A stretch of DNA of 43,028 nucleotides from a virus, in IMG/VR virus record IMGVR_UViG_3300017527_000281, positions 1 through 43,028 of that record. The stretch is one strand, 5' to 3'. Positions 15,680 to 22,716 of this stretch are shown here, one piece after another. Each line of letters opens with the position of its first letter. Position 1 is the first letter of the stretch. The notes under the pieces were generated by a model, which did no database searches, was not told where the DNA came from, and saw nothing but the letters and a program-made list of their open reading frames with translations. The position numbers and the translations under genes are program-made.

Positions 15680-16411
15680 CTAGTCTTGAATCTGAAAGTA
15701 CTTGAACCGCTTGATCGTGCAGGTGTTGGCGACGGCCTCGCCAGTCAAGAACTCAAACGACAACCGCAGCAACTCATCGTTGCAGAAATTGGCGTCCGTG
15801 TCGGCGATAGTGGCCATCAGAGCGCTGTTAGCGTATACATACACGTTGCCGTCCGCTGCATAGTAGAACTCAAGCGTCACGTCGGTCGCGTCCGTCATCG
15901 TGTTGACGGCGGTGACGGTCTCAACGCTGTCCTGCTCAAGTACAAAGTTTACCACCGCTGTCTCGTCCACCGAACGGAAGTATAAACCGTCGGTCATACC
16001 ACCGAGAAGGGAGGTGTCAGTGATGCAGAGGCCGGCCACAAAATCGGTCTGGTCCACATCATTGATCTGGAGCGTTATCCCAAAGTACGTGGGATAGCGC
16101 AAGGCGAATGAAATGCTCTCTCCCGCACCGGCCAACTCGTCACCGAGCTGCATCGTCATGCCGTCGTTCTCGGCATTGTCAGCAGTGATGAGTACCGCAC
16201 CGCCCGCCACATCCGTGTGAGCAAACGTAGTCGCGTTGACCAGAGTATTCGTAAACTCAGTGGGCATACCCGTAGTGTCATCCGTCGGGCAGCCTGCCGT
16301 GTTCAGCTCGAACTTGTTGACGTGCGTGCCCCCGGCATCGTACCACCTAAACGGGTACTCGACGCTGCGCATCACAAGAGCGTCACCGATTGTAACCCAT
16401 TCTACAGTCAT
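15680..16411 (-). CDS. Concanavalin-like lectin virion protein
   Basis: 243 residues. A segment around residues 15-30 (VEYPFRWYDAGGTHVNKFEL) is followed by a jelly roll: GAVLITADNAENDGMTMQLGDEL, SFALRYPTYFGITLQINDVDQTD, then a second sheet with VTLEFYYAADGNVYVYANSALMATI and LLRLSFEFLTG. This pattern is typical of the concanavalin A-like fold that phages use for surface recognition or capsid decoration. The gene is 11 bases from the beta-helix gene. No enzymatic motif is seen. Confidence 0.6.
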   Translation of the reverse strand: MTVEWVTIGDALVMRSVEYPFRWYDAGGTHVNKFELNTAGCPTDDTTGMPTEFTNTLVNATTFAHTDVAGGAVLITADNAENDGMTMQLGDELAGAGESISFALRYPTYFGITLQINDVDQTDFVAGLCITDTSLLGGMTDGLYFRSVDETAVVNFVLEQDSVETVTAVNTMTDATDVTLEFYYAADGNVYVYANSALMATIADTDANFCNDELLRLSFEFLTGEAVANTCTIKRFKYFQIQD

Positions 16412-16422
16412 GTCATTCTCTC

Positions 16423-17331
16423 CTATGTCGCTGCCGGTTCAAGGATACCGCTCAGGTCTTCGCCATCAACAGACTGATAGTTGTTGAACTTGCCGATAGC
16501 TGCACCCGTGATAGCATTCCCTTGCAACTGTGGGGTAGTGACCATGTTCCCAACGATCCACCCGCCATCCGCTGCCGTGTTGATACACGTGTCGTTCACG
16601 GCGGCGATGTTCCAGATGTAGTTGTTCTCGATGGTCGGGCGAATAACCACGCCCGCCCCGCCGATCGCCATCGTGCCCCAGTCGCCATAAAGCCAGTTGC
16701 CAGAGATCACGTGGCCGTAGCCGTCCCCAGACAGGTTGATTGCGTGCGTATTGCTTGCGTCCGGGTCATAGAATCGGCAGTCCTTGATAGTCAGTTCATC
16801 GACGTTGTTGGCGTCTTGGAACCAGATCAGCGCATTCAGCCCAGCGCCGTCGCCCTCAAAGCGGCAGTCGATGAACGATGTGTGACAGGCGTTGATGTCC
16901 ATAACCGCCGTCATATCAGCAAGGCCCGCTACGAATTTGATGTGTTTGACGGTGATGTTGACCGCGTCGACATCTACGTCCGTAGCAATATCCGTGTCCA
17001 GCGTGATGGTTGGCATCAGCAAACCATTGCCAATGCCGAGGATGGTGATGCCAATCACGTCCAGGGCCAGCCCGCCCGCTGCGCTGATGGTTTCCGTGTG
17101 CCCCGGCATCACGATGATGTAGTCGCCCACCGAGTCGGTGCATTGCCCCACTGCATAATCCAGCGTTGCGAACGGGGCGTCGGGGTTGGCCCCAAAGCCT
17201 GCCGAATCGCTGGCTGATGCGTTGGTTGAGTCCACAAAGAACAGGTCCGCCGGGAAATACTCCATGTTGATGACGTTGAACACACCTCCCGGCTGATGCT
17301 GTGCAAAGAGTGGTGAGTGTCGCTTGGTCAT
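16423..17331 (-). CDS. Right-handed beta-helix (pectate-lyase-like) virion protein
   Basis: 302 residues. From about residue 90 the sequence shows the short repeated coils of a parallel beta-helix: GITILGIGNG, VNITVKHIKFVAG, HTSFIDCRFEG, ELTIKDCRFYDP, GHVISGNWLYG, TIENNYIWN, GWIVGNMVT. The N-terminal part (FFVDSTNASASDSAGFGANPDAPFATLDYAV) is the typical entry of polysaccharide lyase-like phage proteins of DUF1565 type. The role could be decoration or polysaccharide binding; catalytic residues are not assignable. Confidence 0.75.
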   Translation of the reverse strand: MTKRHSPLFAQHQPGGVFNVINMEYFPADLFFVDSTNASASDSAGFGANPDAPFATLDYAVGQCTDSVGDYIIVMPGHTETISAAGGLALDVIGITILGIGNGLLMPTITLDTDIATDVDVDAVNITVKHIKFVAGLADMTAVMDINACHTSFIDCRFEGDGAGLNALIWFQDANNVDELTIKDCRFYDPDASNTHAINLSGDGYGHVISGNWLYGDWGTMAIGGAGVVIRPTIENNYIWNIAAVNDTCINTAADGGWIVGNMVTTPQLQGNAITGAAIGKFNNYQSVDGEDLSGILEPAAT

Positions 17332-17385
17332 TTGATTCTCCTGTGATTGCCTGTCCTGGGTTGTCCATTGTCAGGCCATAGAGGA

Positions 17386-17403
17386 GGCGGGCCGAAACCC
17401 GCC
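17386..17403 (-). other. GC-rich intergenic hairpin
   Basis: GGCGGG/CCCGCC closes a 6-base loop in the gap (17332-17414) between a virion protein gene and the beta-helix gene. No U-tract follows. It resembles the hairpin at 15647-15672 and may protect or set the amount of segmental transcripts in the highly expressed capsid region. I see nothing else in this gap. Confidence 0.5.
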
Positions 17404-17414
17404 CCCCGATTAAA

Positions 17415-17900
17415 CTACACGATCGCCGTTGCCGGCGTTGTCTGCGGGTATCGGTTCTGGATGAAGTAGGTGGCCGATACATAGTTGTTGGCCTGAGCAC
17501 TGGTTGCGATAGTGCCGCCCAAAAACGAGAACGTGGCATTCTGTGCCACGACATCCGCCGGGTCGATCTGAATCACGATCATCTGGTCGGTTGCGGCTGC
17601 GGTGCAAGGACTCGTGGTCGCTGCGGCGATGGCCACGAGGGTATCCGTGGTCGCCATGTCCGCATTTCTCCACCAGTGGGGAGTGAACGTAATCGCGGTC
17701 GCCGCTGCAACCGTGGTACCCACGACCGGCTGAATGGTCGTAGCGTGCCCCACGTCCTGATGGAACTGCGCAACGAGCCAGACCATCACCGCTTGCTCGA
17801 GGTTCACAACGTCAAACGTGACCCCGCCGTTCGTGGTGACCGGCCCCGCCGGCGTTGCTGAAACGATCTTGAAATGTTCTGGAAGAAAGATGTTGCTCAT
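17415..17900 (-). CDS. Virion protein next to capsid gene
   Basis: 161 residues, 12 bases after the major capsid gene. It begins MSNIFLPEHFKIVSATPAGPVTTNGG and is Ala/Thr-rich with long strands (VVNLEQAVMVWLVAQFHQDVG, ITFTPHWWRNADM, QMIVIQIDPADV). The place directly after the capsid gene is usual for a decoration or head-stabilising protein. The sequence pattern FxVVNLExxxMVWL recurs in phage proteins of unknown function beside the capsid. No catalytic motif is found. Confidence 0.6.
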   Translation of the reverse strand: MSNIFLPEHFKIVSATPAGPVTTNGGVTFDVVNLEQAVMVWLVAQFHQDVGHATTIQPVVGTTVAAATAITFTPHWWRNADMATTDTLVAIAAATTSPCTAAATDQMIVIQIDPADVVAQNATFSFLGGTIATSAQANNYVSATYFIQNRYPQTTPATAIV

Positions 17901-17912
17901 GTCATATTCTCC

Positions 17913-19280
17913 TTATGGCCGCGCAGCCAACACGACAAACGGTGACTGTGTTGGTCCGCCACTGTTCGGGGTCAACGGGACATTCCACTTCGGTTGACCA
18001 TCCACGCGGTAAACGAATCTAAAGATCGTTTCATCTTGCAGGAACGCCACATGGATGCTCGATGCCTGTTGGATGCCGCCTTTTTCGATCATCTGGTATT
18101 CTGACATATCGAACAGAGCGATGTCGCCCTGGGTTCCGAGTAGCGCCTGGTACTCTGTGGCGACGACCGGCCTGCCCATCAACGTTGCGTATGGGGTCTG
18201 TGAAAGCCCGCCGGGAGGCTGGTACAACGCCACGCCGCCGGTGCCCACGCCCATAGCCATGTTGTACAGTTCCGGCTCACAACTCTGATCGATGAACCAT
18301 ACCGCATTCCTGCGGCTAGGCGCATAGAGTCTGGACCACATGTCCATGATATTCTGACCGACGATGGTAGCCGCTGCCTGCCCAGGCACGATAGCCTCGG
18401 CAATGAGCGCACCGCTGGGCATAATGCCCATAGGTTGACCTGCGCCGGTGCCGTTGAAAATCGCATCCTCGACGACGAAGCGCAATTCCTCAGGCAGGTT
18501 GTTCAGAATCCACGATTCAAGCGCGTTTGCATCCTGCAACAGTTCATCAGTCGAGTAGACCAAACCAACGCACTTGTGCAATCGCAATTCAAGCTGCCGG
18601 AACGCCGGTTGACTAGCGACCTTTGTCCCGCCCTCTGCTGTCCAGTAGGCTCGGATGCCGCCGCGTCTAAACCCGTCGGCTCGGCTCGCTTCGTTGATGG
18701 CGTTGAACGTCATCCCATTGGCCCCAGATGAGAGGCCCGTCATATCCACACGCTGCAACAACTCGCCCACGCTGTACACGCGCTGCATAATCGAGTTGTC
18801 ACGGTCGGTGTCCACCAGGAACCCGCCAGTCGCGCCCAGGCCTTCGTGAAGGCCCGTCTGTTTGCGGAATGCGGATTTTGTGAGTCCGCCCACAAACTCA
18901 CTGCCCATCGCGCCGCCCAGGTTGTATCCGGGCTCTGCGGAGTCTCTGGATCGCAGGGGCAAGAGCCGCTTGTCAGTGGTTCCCATCGCTGCGTCTTTGA
19001 CATCCAGCAGGAACGCGCCGAAGGTCTTATAAGGGTTGCCCTCAAGCGCCCTGTCTGCCTCGTCCTCAACAACGACAATAGGCGGCGCCGTATCAGATAC
19101 GGTCACCTCAAAGGTCAGCGCCTTTTCGATCTTTTCTGCCCGGCCTCGCAGCTTGTCCGCGTCCGCAATCAAGGCATCCGCCTTTTCGACGTCCTCGGTC
19201 GTCGGCTCCTCGGCCTCGAGCAGTGCCTGAGCCTCAAGCGCCTTGTTGTGCGCCAGCTCACGCAGTTTTGTTGCGTTCAT
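17913..19280 (-). CDS. Major capsid protein, HK97 fold
   Basis: 455 residues. Residues 1-110 form the helical, coiled-coil scaffolding (delta) domain (KLRELAHNKALEAQALLEAEEPTTEDVEKADAL) that is normally removed by the prohead protease. The mature part has HK97 features: GGFLVDTDRD entry, RVDMTGLSSGANGMTFNAINE (E-loop region), LELRLHKCVGLVYSTDELLQDA (spine helix), FNGTGAGQPMGIM, then MGRPVVATEYQALLG and FVYRVDGQP. It starts by ATGA overlap with the protease gene, so the two are coupled. The size is within the usual range for this fold. Confidence 0.93.
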   Translation of the reverse strand: MNATKLRELAHNKALEAQALLEAEEPTTEDVEKADALIADADKLRGRAEKIEKALTFEVTVSDTAPPIVVVEDEADRALEGNPYKTFGAFLLDVKDAAMGTTDKRLLPLRSRDSAEPGYNLGGAMGSEFVGGLTKSAFRKQTGLHEGLGATGGFLVDTDRDNSIMQRVYSVGELLQRVDMTGLSSGANGMTFNAINEASRADGFRRGGIRAYWTAEGGTKVASQPAFRQLELRLHKCVGLVYSTDELLQDANALESWILNNLPEELRFVVEDAIFNGTGAGQPMGIMPSGALIAEAIVPGQAAATIVGQNIMDMWSRLYAPSRRNAVWFIDQSCEPELYNMAMGVGTGGVALYQPPGGLSQTPYATLMGRPVVATEYQALLGTQGDIALFDMSEYQMIEKGGIQQASSIHVAFLQDETIFRFVYRVDGQPKWNVPLTPNSGGPTQSPFVVLAARP

Positions 19281-19933
19281 TGTTTTCTCCTGTGGTTGCT
19301 CTGATAAAGTGAGAGATTGACCTTCGCCTTACCGACCGCAACCACCGACGCCGATGCGCCCTCTGGCGTTGCCTCTGTTGGTTCTGGCTCTGGTTCGTTA
19401 TCGTCAGGCACGGGGATTCCCAGCGCCTTAAACGCTACTAGCTGATTCTCGTTTAGCATTCGGGGTTCCATCGGCTGTACGGTGATGGTGTCCCGCTCTA
19501 GTGGCCAGCGGGTGATTGCCCCGTCCGCCGCCTTTTCCACGCCGGCGGGGTTGGCCTCCGAACTCGTGCCCAGCGTGCCATTGTCGAACCACCCCAACTC
19601 ATCCAGCCATTGCACGTACTGGTTACGGCGGCTCAAGACACGCTCGACGAATACGCCCTTGTCGGTGATCTGTGCTGTTTTCCAGTCCACAACTCCAAGC
19701 AGTTCGTCACCCAGCTCCCCGTCGCTGTGCTCCCAGTCCACGTACAGCGCCCCGGCCTTGGTATATTTGCTATCGAGCACGGTGTCAGCGGTAAAGTATT
19801 CACCCCGGCTCCCGTCCTCGTTGATCGTGGGGCTGCCTACGCCCTCGAGGTCACGCCCGCCGAATAGGACGATGTGATTGCCCACGCGTAGCTCGTCGTC
19901 TGTCCTGCCGATTGCCTTCAGTGCGTTGTCCAT
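19277..19933 (-). CDS. HK97-type prohead protease
   Basis: 218 residues. YFTADTVLDSKYTKAGALYVDWEHSDG carries a candidate catalytic His (H69), and GTLGTSSEANPAG a candidate Ser (S124 or S125), in the order of the herpesvirus/HK97 capsid maturation proteases. The C-terminal 45 residues are Pro/Glu/Ala-rich. It precedes and overlaps the capsid gene, as expected. The motifs are looser than in classical HK97 gp4 (WEH rather than NHD), so this is a divergent member. The role inferred is cleavage of the capsid N-terminal domain. Confidence 0.75.
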   Translation of the reverse strand: MDNALKAIGRTDDELRVGNHIVLFGGRDLEGVGSPTINEDGSRGEYFTADTVLDSKYTKAGALYVDWEHSDGELGDELLGVVDWKTAQITDKGVFVERVLSRRNQYVQWLDELGWFDNGTLGTSSEANPAGVEKAADGAITRWPLERDTITVQPMEPRMLNENQLVAFKALGIPVPDDNEPEPEPTEATPEGASASVVAVGKAKVNLSLYQSNHRRKQ

Positions 19934-20079
19934 TGCTCACCTCTTAAAATGTCAAGCCACAGCACAAAGTTCTCGCGCACAAGCCACAGTGTGAATCGCG
20001 GGCTTGTTGTGCGAATCCACCGCGGAATGCGGGACAAGGTTCGTATCGGATGACCCAGTAGGTATTTTGTCTTGTCCAT
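19918..20079 (-). CDS. Small basic protein, 53 aa
   Basis: An ATG at 20079 with GAGGTGAG just upstream opens a 53-residue frame that ends 16 bases inside the protease gene. The product is basic and aromatic: MDKTKYLLGHPIRTLSRIPR at the start and ENFVLWLDILRGEQWTTH at the end. It lies directly behind a terminator hairpin. Its ribosome site and first codons are an 18-base copy of those of the protease gene, so it may be an inserted gene or the product of a local duplication. Function is unknown. Confidence 0.5.
   Translation of the reverse strand: MDKTKYLLGHPIRTLSRIPRWIRTTSPRFTLWLVRENFVLWLDILRGEQWTTH
19926..19943 (-). repeat. 18-bp direct repeat over ribosome site and start, copy 1
   Basis: The 18 bases include the ribosome-binding site and ATG of the protease gene and recur identically at 20072-20089, a spacing of 146 bases. 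The two copies flank the 53-residue ORF. Confidence 0.9.
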
Positions 20080-20089
20080 TGCTCACCTC
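20072..20089 (-). repeat. 18-bp direct repeat over ribosome site and start, copy 2
   Basis: Identical to 19926-19943. This copy provides the ribosome site and ATG of the 53-residue ORF that ends inside the protease gene. Confidence 0.9.
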
Positions 20090-20096
20090 GTGAAAC

Positions 20097-20150
20097 GAAA
20101 AAACGCCGCTAGACTCAGGAATGTTTACATTTCCTGAATCGAGCGGCGTT
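20097..20150 (-). terminator. Rho-independent terminator before capsid genes
   Basis: On the minus strand a 9-bp stem (AACGCCGCT/AGCGGCGTT, 20102-20110 with 20142-20150) encloses a second, nearly perfect stem (TCAGGA/TCCTGA extended through AATGT/ACATT with one bulge). A run of six T residues follows. It separates the packaging and accessory genes from protease and capsid. No promoter is obvious directly downstream on the minus strand, so readthrough or antitermination is likely needed. The 20080-20193 gap contains nothing else. Confidence 0.8.
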
Positions 20151-20193
20151 CCTATCGGACTGCCAGTTATGCGGTTGTTAGGTCAAGTGCTGC

Positions 20194-20547
20194 CTATCTG
20201 TATTCCCACTCCACGATGCCGCGACGATCCTCAATCACAGCATCGCCGTGGTCATCTATGCGGAATCCAACCACATCGAATCCGTCTATGCTTTTGTCTC
20301 GAATCACGCCCGTCAGCAATTGGGCAATACCAGAAATAGGCCGCCTTGCGTCTCGGTGCGCGTACATCCCGGTACAAATGTCGCTCACGTCCTCGCCGTC
20401 CAGCAGGACGCGCATATCAGGCGGCTGGTCCTCTGCATATCTCCAGATGCACGGCTCTGCTTCTAGCTCCTCCACTGGGACCAACCGCGCCAGGAGCGCC
20501 CCGAACAGCCCGCCCAATCCACTCTTTAGGAACTCGCGTCTATTCAC
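20194..20547 (-). CDS. Tat-signal-bearing small protein
   Basis: 117 residues from the GTG at 20547, with GAGGAGG upstream; the upstream gene stops (TAG) inside its second and third codons. The N-terminus MNRREFLKSGLGGLFGALLA is a textbook twin-arginine signal: RRxFLK, then an uncharged hydrophobic stretch, here ending near residue 25. The mature part contains DMRVLLDGEDVSDICTGMY and DGFDVVGFRIDDHGDAV, with no known domain. Export across the cytoplasmic membrane in folded form is inferred. Functions such as superinfection exclusion are possible but not shown. Confidence 0.65.
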   Translation of the reverse strand: MNRREFLKSGLGGLFGALLARLVPVEELEAEPCIWRYAEDQPPDMRVLLDGEDVSDICTGMYAHRDARRPISGIAQLLTGVIRDKSIDGFDVVGFRIDDHGDAVIEDRRGIVEWEYR

Positions 20548-20554
20548 GGTTTCC
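20518..20554 (-). repeat. 37-bp direct repeat, copy 1
   Basis: This 37-base segment spans the ribosome site, the GTG start and about ten codons (MNRREFLKSG) of the Tat-type gene. It recurs perfectly at 20894-20930, a period of 376 bases, and the two copies flank the gene ending at 20540. Confidence 0.95.
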
Positions 20555-20887
20555 CTCCTCAAGTACACACAGGACGTTGCTATCTGGCTCGTATCCTATC
20601 CAGTATTCCCCAACCTGCTCCAGATTGACCTCGACCTGTCCGAAGCGCGGGCCGAACTTGTCCATAATCTCGCGCCTACGTTCTGCGCTGTAGTGCTCTG
20701 GATGTAGCTCCATATAAGCACGCACAAAGTCCCACTGATAGTCCTTATTCTGCAACTCATCCCAAGACAAGGGCAGAACTCTCGGAAAGATAACTTGCTT
20801 CGCTCTGCTCCTAAAGACCGGCGTATCCAGCGATAGACCAGGCCATCTCGTGCGTGCCCTTTGACACCACTCTTGCGTTGTTGCCAT
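20540..20887 (-). CDS. Hypothetical protein between direct repeats
   Basis: 115 residues from the ATG at 20887 (GGAG 5 bases upstream), or 127 from the GTG at 20923 inside the 37-bp repeat, which would add MNRREFLKSGVT. The protein is basic and aromatic, with QWDFVRAYMELHPEHYSAERRREIMDKFG and a strand-rich end (VEVNLEQVGEYWIGYEPD). Without a hydrophobic segment after the Arg pair, the longer form would not act as a Tat signal. The gene is flanked by 37-bp repeats, as if inserted or duplicated. No family is recognised. Confidence 0.55.
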   Translation of the reverse strand: MATTQEWCQRARTRWPGLSLDTPVFRSRAKQVIFPRVLPLSWDELQNKDYQWDFVRAYMELHPEHYSAERRREIMDKFGPRFGQVEVNLEQVGEYWIGYEPDSNVLCVLEEGNRE

Positions 20888-20893
20888 CGTCAC

Positions 20894-20930
20894 TCCACTC
20901 TTTAGGAACTCGCGTCTATTCACGGTTTCC
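20894..20930 (-). repeat. 37-bp direct repeat, copy 2
   Basis: Identical to 20518-20554. Here the repeat lies between the stop of the zinc-ribbon gene and the ATG at 20887, and it could provide a longer GTG start at 20923. Confidence 0.95.
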
Positions 20931-20940
20931 TTTCCTCTCT

Positions 20941-21276
20941 TTACGAATATACAAATGGCCTCGGCGCTGCGCATTCGGTGCATTTGCGTGCCTGCCGCTC
21001 GTTCGGCGTCCTACAGTAAACACATTGCCACTCCGTCGCGCTTGTGTATGTCTCTCGCTCAGACATTTCCATCCGTCCGTTGCCGACGATCTCAAGTGTC
21101 CACTGTTGGCGTCCTGCCATAAAGACCGGGGCATCGTCGCCATACGTAGTGACATCGATAGTATCACATTCATACTCCAGGCTGACGGGAAACCCCTTAC
21201 CCGTGAACACGCGCCCGTCTGGTGTTTCCAAAGTGATCACTAGATCGCTGTCCAAAATGCTTGGTGCTGGAATCAT
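20941..21276 (-). CDS. Beta protein with C-terminal zinc ribbon
   Basis: 111 residues; GGAGGG lies 6 bases before the ATG. Residues 1-75 are strand-rich (LVITLETPDGRVFTGKGF, WTLEIVGNG). The end, CVYCRTPNERQARKCTECAAPRP, contains two CxxC pairs spaced like a zinc ribbon or RanBP2-type finger. Binding of DNA, RNA or protein through this ribbon is likely, but the partner is unknown. The gene is part of an accessory cluster between gp10-like and protease genes. Confidence 0.6.
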   Translation of the reverse strand: MIPAPSILDSDLVITLETPDGRVFTGKGFPVSLEYECDTIDVTTYGDDAPVFMAGRQQWTLEIVGNGRMEMSERETYTSATEWQCVYCRTPNERQARKCTECAAPRPFVYS

Positions 21277-21277
21277 G

Positions 21278-21445
21278 TCACTCCCTCCGGGTTGACTTTC
21301 GCTCTTTCCTCAGTTCACTTGTGCGCGGACCCTTGAATGCGCCCACGCCCTGCAGGTACCGCTCCATTGCATCGACTTTCATAAGCTCGGCCTGGCGCTG
21401 TGCCAGGATCAGGGCGATGTAGGCGGCAAGGGCACGGTCGGTCAT
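21278..21445 (-). CDS. Small helical basic protein, 55 aa
   Basis: The ATG at 21445 overlaps the stop of the upstream gene (ATGA) and has GAGAGGG upstream. The 55 residues are helical (TDRALAAYIALILAQRQAELMKVDAMERYL) with a charged end (KERKSTRRE). A longer in-frame start exists but would overlap the upstream ORF more deeply. The family is unknown. Confidence 0.55.
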   Translation of the reverse strand: MTDRALAAYIALILAQRQAELMKVDAMERYLQGVGAFKGPRTSELRKERKSTRRE

Positions 21446-21609
21446 CCTGCCCTCTCGATTCGCACGCTCTCCCTGTACTGCCTGCCCCACCGGTATGCGG
21501 TGCGCACCCGCGCCCTCAGTCCCGGCGCACGCTCTGGGAACTCACACAGCGCCCGGTAGGAGCGGCAAAAGGCCCACAGGAACGGAAGGTATCGACGTAG
21601 GCGGTTCAT
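21442..21609 (-). CDS. Small Arg-rich protein, 55 aa
   Basis: The ATG at 21609 overlaps the stop of the gp10-like gene by ATGA, and the TGA overlaps the next start by ATGA. The product has about 13 Arg residues and six aromatics: MNRLRRYLPFLWAFCRSYRA at the start, then RTAYRWGRQYRESVRIERAG. The double coupling makes it a credible gene. No known domain. Confidence 0.55.
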   Translation of the reverse strand: MNRLRRYLPFLWAFCRSYRALCEFPERAPGLRARVRTAYRWGRQYRESVRIERAG

Positions 21610-22103
21610 CCCAGCCCCCTGAACACTTCATTCAGCATCGACGTGATCTCACCTAGCACGATCCTCTGCACCGTCCCGTCCTGCATAACCCGATCGGCGG
21701 CCTCTTTGTCCGTCGTCCAGCCCGTCGCCTTGTGCTGCCGCGTCTGGTGCTCGTGGCTGTAGACGCTCGGGCCATACGTCGCCGGGTTGCCCAAGAGGGC
21801 GCCGCCGGCAGTGCGCTTTGTTGCCCACGATAGCTCTGATTTCTGCGACCAGTTATCAGAAACGCGCGCGTACTTGAGCGGCAGTCCATCCTTGTGCCGT
21901 CCTGCAAAATACGCCTTGCGCTGCTTCTCGCTGTCCCACAGGACCGGGCGGTGCGATGCCCCCGGCGCCCTGGCTAGTATGTCCTTCAGTTCCTCCGCGA
22001 CCTTGACGCCTGCGCGCTCCCCGACCTTGTTGACCTGGGGGCCGCTGAGTTTGGCGAAAGCCTGTTGTAGCTGGGTTAGGTCGGTGTAGACGATTTCAGT
22101 CAT
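21606..22103 (-). CDS. HK97 gp10-like head-tail joining protein
   Basis: 165 residues. MTEIVYTDLTQLQQAFAKLSGPQVNKVGERAGVKVAEELKDIL followed by ARAPG and later GPSVYSHEH matches the general pattern of HK97 gp10-type minor tail/joining proteins (about 100-170 residues). The start overlaps the end of the GIY-YIG gene, so translation is coupled to it. A second, truncated copy of its first 13 codons lies at 22508-22573 beyond the GIY-YIG gene. Function: tail completion or head-tail joining (inferred). Confidence 0.7.
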   Translation of the reverse strand: MTEIVYTDLTQLQQAFAKLSGPQVNKVGERAGVKVAEELKDILARAPGASHRPVLWDSEKQRKAYFAGRHKDGLPLKYARVSDNWSQKSELSWATKRTAGGALLGNPATYGPSVYSHEHQTRQHKATGWTTDKEAADRVMQDGTVQRIVLGEITSMLNEVFRGLG

Positions 22104-22494
22104 AGCCTTTACCTAACACATTATATGGGGGCTGAAGATACTGTATCAGCTCCTCCTCCGCGTGCTCAACGTGCATATCTCGAATTATGTTATCTAGCGG
22201 AGTCCCATTCAGCTTGTATGGATATGGATAGATAGAGGCACAATCATGCACATCGTACAATTCCACGGGCCACGCTTGCGCGGCAGGCCAGCACTTGACA
22301 ATGTGCGTTCCGATACGGGAGCCACCAAACACATAAGAGCCAATCCCCATGTGACCACGCACGCGCTCAACAGCATCCTTTGATCTTCCTACATAAAGGA
22401 CTTGCCCGCCAGAATCTTTGATAACGTATATCCGCATAGTCGCCTTGGGTACGTACCCACCATAAATATTTCCGATAGACGTTGTTTCCATCAC
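22096..22494 (-). CDS. GIY-YIG nuclease-like protein
   Basis: 132 residues. MRIYVIKDSGGQVLYVGRSKDAVERVRGH gives the two short motifs of the GIY-YIG fold (here IYVI and YVG) and the catalytic Arg. EHAEEELIQYLQPPYN provides the downstream Glu and Asn. Stand-alone GIY-YIG proteins in phages are often homing endonucleases. The start is GTG at 22494 or ATG at 22491. The gene splits a region whose start-codon sequence occurs on both sides, so it is probably an inserted mobile gene that re-created the start of the next gene. Confidence 0.75.
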   Translation of the reverse strand: MMETTSIGNIYGGYVPKATMRIYVIKDSGGQVLYVGRSKDAVERVRGHMGIGSYVFGGSRIGTHIVKCWPAAQAWPVELYDVHDCASIYPYPYKLNGTPLDNIIRDMHVEHAEEELIQYLQPPYNVLGKGYD

Positions 22495-22507
22495 GCTATC
22501 CTCTGCC

Positions 22508-22573
22508 TCAAATCCCGCAGCGACTCCTGTGCCGCTGTAGCTGGTCCAGGTCGGTGAATGTGATCTCAGTCAT
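22508..22573 (-). pseudogene. Truncated duplicate of gp10-like N-terminus
   Basis: The 21 codons starting MTEITFTDLDQLQ resemble the first 13 residues of the gp10-like protein (MTEIVYTDLTQLQ), then diverge and stop at 22508. The ATG overlaps the stop of the small gene at 22570. It looks like the remains of the original gene start left upstream after the GIY-YIG gene was inserted. It could also still be translated as a mini-ORF. Confidence 0.6.
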
Positions 22574-22716
22574 CTAGATCCCTGCCGAGTCTCTAGCTGT
22601 AGCTTGATCGCTGCAACAAGGTTGCCCTTATCCTGAACGCTCCACCGAGGCGCGTTCTCATCATAGAGCAGTTTTATGATTTCTGATGTCACCTGTGACG
22701 GTTTCTTTGCCATCAT
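22570..22716 (-). CDS. Small helical protein, 48 aa
   Basis: The frame opens with ATGATG overlapping the MuF gene stop and ends by ATGA overlap with the truncated gp10-like start. The product begins MMAKKPSQVTSEIIKLLYDE and is basic and helical, ending LETRQGSR. The overlaps on both sides support translation. No family is recognised. Confidence 0.55.
   Translation of the reverse strand: MMAKKPSQVTSEIIKLLYDENAPRWSVQDKGNLVAAIKLQLETRQGSR

Noticed and set aside
16522-17217. 231-codon plus-strand ORF opposite the beta-helix gene
   Set aside because: Antisense shadow of a repeat-rich beta-helix gene; no ribosome site or neighbours on that strand.
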